Positions 16,853-24,467 of a stretch of 24,467 bases of DNA are shown here, piece after piece. Made by a program: the position numbers and the translations under genes. Origin of the DNA: Oxalobacteraceae bacterium. GTDB taxonomy: Bacteria; Pseudomonadota; Gammaproteobacteria; Burkholderiales; Burkholderiaceae_D. The first letter of the stretch is position 1, and every line of letters begins with the position of its first letter. The DNA lies in the NCBI GenBank assembly GCA_021151485.1, contig JAGKXB010000031.1, positions 1 to 24,467 of the forward strand, in the 5' to 3' direction. Below the pieces are notes generated by a model. The model was not told where the DNA came from. It did not search any database and saw only the letters and a list, made by a program, of their open reading frames with translations.

Positions 16853-16894
16853 TATCCATTTCGTTTAAAAAAACAAATAAAAACGAAATGGATA
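16853..16894 (-). other. Intercistronic inverted repeat between atpD and atpC
   Basis: A perfect 14-base stem (16853-16866 with 16881-16894) with a 14-base loop that is U-rich in the transcript lies in the atpD-atpC gap, ending 18 bases before atpC. No U tract follows it, so it is more likely an mRNA processing, stabilising or expression-lowering structure than a terminator. Confidence 0.7.
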
Positions 16895-16919
16895 ACGCAA
16901 AAATATAAGTAAGAATTAA

Positions 16920-18374
<1,455 letters not shown>

Positions 18375-19259
18375 TTAGCTAATCGCAGCGGCACCGGCCA
18401 CAATTTCAGACAATTCCTTGGTAATAGCAGCCTGACGGGTTTTGTTATAAATCAACTTTAATTCGCCAATCACATTACCGGCATTATCAGAAGCCGATTT
18501 CATCGCCACCATACGGGCCGATTGTTCAGACGCCAGATTTTCCGCGACTGCTTGATAAATCAATGCCTCAACATAACGCACCAATAATTCATCAATCACA
18601 ACCTGCGCATCTGGCTCATAAATGTAATCCCAGCTATGGTTTCCTTTATCGCCTTCTAGCTTATCCGCGGACAATGGCAGTAACTGCTGTGCCATTGGCT
18701 CCTGCTTCATAGTATTAATGAACTTGGTATACACCAGATAAATTGCATCTAATTTGCCCTCTTGATAAGCATCAAGTAATACCTTGACAGGACCGATCAA
18801 TTTTTCCAAATGCGGCGTATCACCCAATTGCGTTGCATGCGACACAACCTTCACGCCAACGCGATTAAGAAAACCAAAACCTTTATTGCCAATCGCTACT
18901 GCCTCGACTGCATTTCCTGCAGCTTCAGCTTCTTTAATTTTGCCAGTCAACAAACGCAAAGCATTGGTATTTAAGCCACCGCACAAACCCTTATCTGTCG
19001 TCACAACGATAAAACCAACAGCATTGGCTTTATCTTGCTTGTCTTTAACATTAGACAAAAACGGATGTGTGTACTCTGGATTTGCGCTTGCCAAGTTAGC
19101 TGCAATATTGCGAATTTTGTCGCTATAAGGGCGAGCCGACCGCATCCGTTCTTGCGCTTTACGCATTTTAGACGCGGCCACCATTTCCATTGCCTTGGTA
19201 ATTTTCTTGGTATTTTCTACGCTTTTAATCTTGCCGCGTATCTCTTTGCCTACAGCCAT
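18375..19259 (-). CDS. atpG: ATP synthase F1 subunit gamma
   Basis: Gamma is the rotating shaft of F1. The 294-residue protein starts [19 protein letters not shown] and has the conserved GLCGGLNTN segment (residues about 91-99). Its C-terminal helix contains [28 protein letters not shown], here given as the segment from Ala to Leu in two parts: [12 protein letters not shown] and [23 protein letters not shown] precedes the ATG by nine bases. It lies 36 bases after atpA and 54 before atpD. Confidence 0.97.
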   Translation of the reverse strand: MAVGKEIRGKIKSVENTKKITKAMEMVAASKMRKAQERMRSARPYSDKIRNIAANLASANPEYTHPFLSNVKDKQDKANAVGFIVVTTDKGLCGGLNTNALRLLTGKIKEAEAAGNAVEAVAIGNKGFGFLNRVGVKVVSHATQLGDTPHLEKLIGPVKVLLDAYQEGKLDAIYLVYTKFINTMKQEPMAQQLLPLSADKLEGDKGNHSWDYIYEPDAQVVIDELLVRYVEALIYQAVAENLASEQSARMVAMKSASDNAGNVIGELKLIYNKTRQAAITKELSEIVAGAAAIS

Positions 19260-19295
19260 GCTCGCTACTCCTTTTTCCTTCTAACTAAGTAACGA

Positions 19296-20831
19296 TTAGA
19301 ATGATTTCTTGAAATCAGCAATTGCACTGGCAAGCAATGCTTCGCCATCTTTGTCGAGTTGCTTGCTGTCCTCAATCTTTTGCAACAAAGCAGCGTGGCT
19401 GGTTTTCATAAAATTATGCAAACCGGACTCAAAGGCCAACACTTTCTTGACATCAACATCATCCAAATAGCCTTTGTTGACAGCAAACAATGAAACAGCC
19501 ATCAGGGAAATTGACAATGGTGAGTATTGTGATTGTTTCAACAGCTCAGTTACGCGCGCACCACGATCCAATTGTTTACGAGTGGACTCATCCAAATCGG
19601 AAGCAAACTGTGCAAAAGCAGCCAATTCACGATATTGCGCCAAATCGGTACGAATACCGCCGGACAAACCTTTAATAACTTTAGTTTGCGCAGCACCACC
19701 CACACGCGATACGGAAATACCCGCATTAATCGCAGGACGAATACCTGAGTTAAACAATGAAGTTTCCAAAAAGATCTGACCGTCAGTAATGGAAATTACG
19801 TTGGTTGGAACGAACGCAGAGACGTCACCCGCTTGTGTTTCAATGATAGGCAATGCAGTCAAAGAACCTGTTTTACCTTTTACCTCACCATTGGTGAAAG
19901 CTTCGACGTAATCTGGGTTCACACGTGCAGCACGCTCAAGCAAACGGCTGTGCAAATAAAACACGTCGCCAGGATAAGCTTCGCGACCAGGTGGGCGACG
20001 CAACAACAATGACACTTGACGATACGCAACCGCTTGTTTGGACAAGTCATCATAAATAATCAATGCATCTTGACCACGATCACGGAAGTATTCGCCCATA
20101 GCACAACCAGAATAAGCGGATACATATTGCATCGCAGCCGATTCTGAGGCAGAAGCAGCAACAACAATGGTGTATTCCATCGCGCCATGCTGTTCAAGCG
20201 CGCGCACTACGTTCTTGATCGAAGAAGCTTTTTGACCAATAGCAACGTAGATACAGACCATGTCTTGGCCTTTTTGATTGATGATCGCATCAATCGCTAC
20301 AGCTGTTTTACCAGTTTGTCTGTCGCCAATAATCAATTCACGCTGGCCACGACCGATAGGCACCATGGAGTCAATGGATTTCAAACCAGTTTGCATAGGT
20401 TGCGACACTGATTGACGTGCAATAACGCCAGGTGCAATTTTTTCAATTGGAGCTGTCAACTTGGCGTTAATTGGGCCTTTACCATCAATTGGTTCGCCCA
20501 ACGCGTTCACTACACGACCTTTGAGTTCCGGACCGATTGGCACTTCCAAAATACGACCGGTACATTTAACGGTATCGCCTTCGGAAATATGCTCATAGTC
20601 ACCCAAAATAACAGCACCCACTGAGTCACGCTCTAAGTTGAGTGCGAGACCAAAGGTGTTGCCCGGAAACTCCAACATTTCACCTTGCATTGCATCGGAC
20701 AAACCATAAATGCGGCAAATACCGTCAGTAACAGAAATAACGGTTCCTTGATTGCGAATTTCAGCGTTATCGCCCAAACCTTGAATCTTGGACTTGATTA
20801 ATTCACTGATTTCAGATGGGTTGAGTTGCAT
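19296..20831 (-). CDS. atpA: ATP synthase F1 subunit alpha
   Basis: Alpha forms the non-catalytic nucleotide sites of the F1 hexamer. The 511-residue protein starts [16 protein letters not shown], has Walker A GDRQTGKT at residues 169-176, and the alpha-specific block with [20 protein letters not shown]. Length is normal. A weak AGAAAGAG precedes the ATG. A 120-base AT-rich gap separates it from atpH upstream, longer than most gaps in the operon. Confidence 0.98.
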   Translation of the reverse strand: MQLNPSEISELIKSKIQGLGDNAEIRNQGTVISVTDGICRIYGLSDAMQGEMLEFPGNTFGLALNLERDSVGAVILGDYEHISEGDTVKCTGRILEVPIGPELKGRVVNALGEPIDGKGPINAKLTAPIEKIAPGVIARQSVSQPMQTGLKSIDSMVPIGRGQRELIIGDRQTGKTAVAIDAIINQKGQDMVCIYVAIGQKASSIKNVVRALEQHGAMEYTIVVAASASESAAMQYVSAYSGCAMGEYFRDRGQDALIIYDDLSKQAVAYRQVSLLLRRPPGREAYPGDVFYLHSRLLERAARVNPDYVEAFTNGEVKGKTGSLTALPIIETQAGDVSAFVPTNVISITDGQIFLETSLFNSGIRPAINAGISVSRVGGAAQTKVIKGLSGGIRTDLAQYRELAAFAQFASDLDESTRKQLDRGARVTELLKQSQYSPLSISLMAVSLFAVNKGYLDDVDVKKVLAFESGLHNFMKTSHAALLQKIEDSKQLDKDGEALLASAIADFKKSF

Positions 20832-20951
20832 ATAACTCTTTCTAAAATATTCGTTCTAATTTGTTGAGGAAGAAAGAAAAAATCTTTAAACGCTTTAGAC
20901 GCTTAAATATCCAAACATTTAAACATTCAACAATTAATTATTATTAATTAC

Positions 20952-21497
20952 TCAATTCACCAAAGCAGCGTGCATTTGTTGCAACCTGGCGCGTACTGAA
21001 GTATCAAACACCTCATCACCAACCAACACACGCACCCCACCAATAAGGCTGGAATCAACAGTGACGGATGGATTCAGCTTGCGCTTAAACTTCTTTTCCA
21101 ACGTGGTTAACAACTCGCTCAATTGCGAACTTGATAAAGGAAAAGCACTAGTGATATCTGCATCAGCGGTGCCTTCTTGGACATTTTTCAGGACCAAAAA
21201 CTGCTGCGCAATTTCTGGCAACAAATCCAAACGGCCATTTTCAAGCAGCATATTGACAAAGTTTTTTGCTTCATCATTGAGTGGTGACCTCAAAGCAGAA
21301 AAGAAAGTGTCGGCAACCAAGTCATTCGACATTCTTGGATTATGTGCCAACTCTTTAACATCTACATGAGACGCCACCTGCGCCATTTCTGACACCAATG
21401 CAGACCAGCTTGCAAGAGTAAAAGCTGTTTGATTTTCTTTCGCTACGCGAAACAATGCTTCAGCGTAAGGACGAGCGATGGTTGCAAGTTCAGCCAT
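20952..21497 (-). CDS. atpH: ATP synthase F1 subunit delta
   Basis: Delta links the peripheral stalk to the top of F1. The 181-residue product starts [16 protein letters not shown], the standard delta N-terminus, and ends with the conserved [20 protein letters not shown]. Size is normal. Its ATG is two bases after the atpF stop, so translation is coupled. Confidence 0.96.
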   Translation of the reverse strand: MAELATIARPYAEALFRVAKENQTAFTLASWSALVSEMAQVASHVDVKELAHNPRMSNDLVADTFFSALRSPLNDEAKNFVNMLLENGRLDLLPEIAQQFLVLKNVQEGTADADITSAFPLSSSQLSELLTTLEKKFKRKLNPSVTVDSSLIGGVRVLVGDEVFDTSVRARLQQMHAALVN

Positions 21498-21499
21498 GA

Positions 21500-21970
21500 T
21501 TACAACTCAACCGCAAGCTGTTTCAGTAAGTCAGCATGCGCAGACTCATTGACTTCGCGTTTTAGAATTTGCTCTGCACCTTTAACCGCCAACGCAGCAA
21601 CTTGGGCACGCAATTCTTCTCTTGCCTTTGTTACTTGTTGTTCAGCATCCGCCTTAGCTTGCGCAATAATGCGCGCTGCTTCTGCCTGTGCGTTTAATTT
21701 AATTTCTTCGGCACTTAATTGAGCACGTTTTTCAGCCTCATTGATACGCTTCTGGCCTTCTTCACGTGCGCCAGCCAACTCTAAAGCCACTTTTTTCTCA
21801 GCAGCGGCCATTTCCGCCTTACCGCGATCAGCTGCAGCCAAACCATCTGCAATCTTTTTGGCACGCTCATCAAGCGCATTCATCATTGGCGGCCACACAA
21901 CTTTCATTGTGAATATTGCCAAAATGAAAAATACGACAAATTGTGCAATCAATGTTGCATTTAAGTTCAT
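21500..21970 (-). CDS. atpF: ATP synthase Fo subunit b
   Basis: Subunit b forms the peripheral stalk dimer. The 156-residue protein has one N-terminal membrane helix ([20 protein letters not shown]) followed by the cytoplasmic [17 protein letters not shown] turn. A long Ala/Glu/Lys/Arg-rich coiled coil runs to the C-terminus. One copy only, as in the classic bacterial operon. The leader contains GAGAGAG, a weak ribosome binding site, preceded by an intercistronic hairpin after atpE. Confidence 0.96.
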   Translation of the reverse strand: MNLNATLIAQFVVFFILAIFTMKVVWPPMMNALDERAKKIADGLAAADRGKAEMAAAEKKVALELAGAREEGQKRINEAEKRAQLSAEEIKLNAQAEAARIIAQAKADAEQQVTKAREELRAQVAALAVKGAEQILKREVNESAHADLLKQLAVEL

Positions 21971-21996
21971 GGTAATTCTCTCTCAGAAATAACATG

Positions 21997-22017
21997 TGCC
22001 GGGCTACGAACCCGGCA
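21997..22017 (-). other. Intercistronic hairpin between atpE and atpF
   Basis: TGCCGGG at 21997-22003 pairs perfectly with CCCGGCA at 22011-22017 around a seven-base loop. It begins 17 bases after the atpE stop in transcript order and has no U tract. Hairpins here commonly protect an atpE-containing mRNA segment; that role is inferred. Confidence 0.65.
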
Positions 22018-22033
22018 AAATAAGAATGAGCAA

Positions 22034-22346
<313 letters not shown>

Positions 22347-22396
22347 ATCAAAAAACAGCCACATCTAAAATCCAAAACTTTTAAACCTTTTTATCT

Positions 22397-23239
22397 TTAA
22401 TGTCCCTCATGCGCCTGACCGATATACACCAGTGTCAACATCATGAAAATAAAGGCCTGCAAAAATACGATCAAGATATGGAAAATTGCCCACATCGAAC
22501 CCGCCACAACCTGACCTAAAAAGCCGAATACCGTAGCAGTTGAACCCAGCAATGCGAGCAAAAGGAACAACAATTCGCCCGCATACATATTCCCCCACAA
22601 CCGCATAGCGAGTGACACTGTTTTCGCCGCAAATTCAATCACATTCAACAGCAAGTTAAACGGCGCCAACCAGATACCAAACGGTGCAGCAAACAATTCA
22701 TGTATAAAACCGCCAACGCCTTTGATTTTCAGGTTGTAGTAAATCATCAAAGCAAACACACCCAACGCCATACCCATAGTGCCATTCAAATCAGCAGTAG
22801 GAACCACGCGATGATGCGGAAAAATATGCTCAACACCAAGCGCATGAAATAAACTCGCGAATGCATCAACAGGCAAGAAATCGAGCGCATTCATCAATGC
22901 GACCCAGACAAAAACCGTCAACGCCAATGGCGCAATGAAGCGACGATTACCGTGCACGATAGATTTGGATTGATCCTCCACCATCTCTACCAAAATCTCA
23001 ACCAAGGCTTGAAAACGACCAGGAACACCCGCTGTTGCCTTACGCGCAGCAAGATACATGAACAAACAACCAACAATTCCAGTGAATATGGACCAAAAAA
23101 TCGTATCCAAATTCCAAATGGAAAAATCAATAATCTTTCCCTGATGCGCCGTAGACAAATGTCCCAGGTGATGAACAATATATTCGGAAGCGGTTGGCGC
23201 ATGCGCCTTAGCAGCTCCTGCAGCTATTTCAGTTGTCAT
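22397..23239 (-). CDS. atpB: ATP synthase Fo subunit a
   Basis: Subunit a provides the proton half-channels beside the c ring. The 280-residue membrane protein has the essential arginine in [17 protein letters not shown] (Arg213) and the family motif FLPVDAF (about 121-127) after the NALD segment. A soluble N-terminal stretch contains [10 protein letters not shown]. Its ATG overlaps the end of atpI by 11 bases. A 117-base gap before atpE contains the U-rich leader. Confidence 0.97.
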   Translation of the reverse strand: MTTEIAAGAAKAHAPTASEYIVHHLGHLSTAHQGKIIDFSIWNLDTIFWSIFTGIVGCLFMYLAARKATAGVPGRFQALVEILVEMVEDQSKSIVHGNRRFIAPLALTVFVWVALMNALDFLPVDAFASLFHALGVEHIFPHHRVVPTADLNGTMGMALGVFALMIYYNLKIKGVGGFIHELFAAPFGIWLAPFNLLLNVIEFAAKTVSLAMRLWGNMYAGELLFLLLALLGSTATVFGFLGQVVAGSMWAIFHILIVFLQAFIFMMLTLVYIGQAHEGH

Positions 23240-23576
23240 TTAAGTGCCTAAACAATAATAGAATGTAACTTTTCAGCGCCACGACGATACCGACGATTAA
23301 CGCCAGCCAATTCAGATCATGGTACAACCATGCGGCCACGCCCAAAAACGCGATCGTCAATATAATTTTGATGAACTCGCCCAAAAAAAATGAAACCGGG
23401 CTCGCCACTTGCTTCTTCGCATCCCCATACAAACGCAATGCAAACAAACTGTTTGGCACTGCACAACTCAACCCACCAATTAGCAAAGACAAAAAAGCAT
23501 GCACACCACTCCACATGCCCGCGATTAGGCTGACAACCAAAGTCGCCGTCATTTGCAACAGGATTATATTTAGCAT
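23229..23576 (-). CDS. atpI: ATP synthase assembly protein AtpI
   Basis: AtpI is a small membrane protein that helps assemble the c ring or supply Mg2+; it is not part of the finished enzyme. The 115-residue form from ATG 23576 has about four hydrophobic segments and the motifs [15 protein letters not shown] and [16 protein letters not shown]. The frame stays open to 23678 through a TTG, but that triplet is the -35 box of the operon promoter, so the upstream residues cannot all be translated from this transcript. The ribosome binding site is weak. The end overlaps atpB by 11 bases. Confidence 0.88.
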   Translation of the reverse strand: MLNIILLQMTATLVVSLIAGMWSGVHAFLSLLIGGLSCAVPNSLFALRLYGDAKKQVASPVSFFLGEFIKIILTIAFLGVAAWLYHDLNWLALIVGIVVALKSYILLLFRHLNDN

Positions 23577-23648
23577 ACTGGCACAGTAATAAGCATTGAC
23601 CAGCAAACAAAATGGGATGGTCTTAGGGGAATTCCGCAAAGCCACGGG

Positions 23649-23678
23649 ATTATAAGGGCGTTTTATGACAATCGTCAA
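23649..23678 (-). promoter_or_regulatory. Sigma-70 promoter of the atp operon
   Basis: On the minus strand TTGACG (23673-23678, five of six) is followed by an 18-base spacer and a perfect TATAAT (23649-23654). The start point should fall near 23642, giving a leader of about 65 bases before atpI. Confidence 0.85.
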
Positions 23679-23886
23679 ATCAAAATACTAGAACCAAAAT
23701 GACAAAATTGGAAAAACATATTAAAAAATTACTACATAGCAATAGCCAACAAAGCAATTTTTTTGGTATGCATATAGAGTTAAATCAAATGACGCTTGAT
23801 TATGCACCCACCATACTTACTAAATCGGGATAATGGAATACATTCACTTAATTAAGCAAATAACAAATACAAATATATGATGACGC
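23679..23886. other. AT-rich divergent intergenic region
   Basis: This is the spacer between the atp promoter and the RHS gene. It is AT-rich, with no hairpin terminator, repeat or convincing promoter for the RHS gene that I could identify. A 21-codon reading frame at 23768-23833 has no ribosome binding site and is not called. Confidence 0.6.
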
Positions 23887-24467
23887 ATGTTGAAGTATAC
23901 AAACATAGACTATCGCCAACTCATTGACCAAGCGCTACCTAAAAAGATTAGTAGCAAAATGCAAACGCATCATTTGGTTTTATTTATAACCATTTTTGCT
24001 GCGTTTTTCCTCATCACAATAAAAGCCTCCGCACAGGTTTGCACTCCCAGCAAAGGCGGTTCCACTAGCTGCGGCACCACCGCCCCCGCCAGCATGAGCA
24101 CGGTGCCGGTGAGCACCGGCGCAGGCAATCCCATCAACATCATTACCGGCAACAAATATCAACAAGAAACCGACATGCCAGCCTTGCCAGGCGTGTTGGG
24201 TTTAGAAATCATCCGCCACTACAACAGCGCCTACAGCACGCCCAACATGCCGAGAGGAATAGTGGGCCGTGGCTGGCGTTTATCCTACGAAACCGAACTC
24301 TACGTCACCGGCAACACCATCCAAATCATCCAGGCTGATGGCATACGCCTCATTTTTACCAAAGATCCGAATAATCCTAGTCTTTGCGCTAGCCCCAATC
24401 CTGCCCATGGCAAGATTCATGTTCAGCAAACCGCGCAAGGTACGACCTACCAATGGCGCTGGCCGAA
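23887..24467 (+). CDS. RHS/YD-repeat protein, N-terminal part (runs off the window)
   Basis: The frame is open for 193 codons to the window end. Translation gives a long n-region, a hydrophobic segment (about 29-46) and a likely signal-peptidase site after KASA (residue 49). A Ser/Thr/Gly-rich start of the mature protein has two cysteines, and then a segment typical of the N-terminal region of RHS proteins (DUF6531-like): NPINIITGNKYQQETD, LGLEIIRHYNSAYS, GRGWRLSYETELYV, and ADGIRLIFT. RHS proteins build a large shell that encloses a variable C-terminal toxin, or act in surface contact; that part is outside the window. ATG 23887 is the first start after a stop; ATG 23959 would give a more ordinary signal peptide, and neither has a good ribosome binding site. 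The gene is divergent from the atp operon and looks richer in G+C than its leader. Confidence 0.85.
   Translation, partial: MLKYTNIDYRQLIDQALPKKISSKMQTHHLVLFITIFAAFFLITIKASAQVCTPSKGGSTSCGTTAPASMSTVPVSTGAGNPINIITGNKYQQETDMPALPGVLGLEIIRHYNSAYSTPNMPRGIVGRGWRLSYETELYVTGNTIQIIQADGIRLIFTKDPNNPSLCASPNPAHGKIHVQQTAQGTTYQWRWP

Noticed and set aside
20832..20951. Possible extra gene or promoter in the atpH-atpA gap
   Set aside because: The gap is AT-rich with short ATTAATTA-type palindromes but no reading frame of note and no convincing promoter.
23768..23833. Small 21-codon frame between atpI and the RHS gene
   Set aside because: No ribosome binding site, AT-rich chance composition, and no recognisable feature.

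Overview
The window is a stretch of bacterial chromosome, mostly housekeeping genes, with base composition in the mid range. The proteins and gene clusters fit a proteobacterium, most likely a betaproteobacterium (inference): minD-minE, hemA-prfA-prmC, an E. coli-type gshA, a complete atpIBEFHAGDC operon, and REP/REPIN-like palindromes between genes. No rRNA, tRNA, CRISPR array or insertion sequence was seen.

Layout. 1-576: the C-terminal part of an erythromycin-esterase-family protein (minus strand), ending abruptly in front of minD; no minC is visible. 577-2381: minD, minE, a weak hairpin terminator, and an OmpR-type regulator whose receiver domain is degenerate. 2382-2606: palindromic repeats and a possible hemA promoter. 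2607-8301: hemA, prfA, a REPIN-like repeat block, then the tightly packed dsbB-prmC-gshA run (stop/start overlaps). 8302-9879: accessory-looking DNA with two genes I do not recognise: a small secreted four-cysteine protein with a strong terminator behind it, and a 212-residue protein behind a near-consensus sigma-70 promoter whose -10 box lies in a palindrome. 10036-13025: an envelope methionine sulfoxide repair cluster, msrB - DipZ-like electron carrier - msrA. 13022-16223 (minus): an unidentified small protein, a DUF475/TerC-superfamily membrane protein, a terminator hairpin and gabD. 16345-23678 (minus): the F1Fo ATP synthase operon with terminator, intercistronic hairpins and promoter. 23887 to the end (plus): the start of a secreted RHS/YD-repeat protein, cut by the window edge.

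How the genes work together. MinD/MinE place the division site. HemA and PrfA/PrmC handle tetrapyrrole synthesis and translation termination. DsbB, GshA, MsrA, MsrB and the DipZ-like protein are all thiol-redox or oxidative-damage functions, so the middle of the window has a redox theme. Both Msr enzymes appear to lack the usual resolving cysteine, which makes their electron supply from the adjacent DipZ-like protein a real question. The least conventional parts are the two orphan genes at 8418-9879, the esterase remnant in place of minC, the regulated-looking promoter at 9104-9144, and the RHS gene at the right edge.
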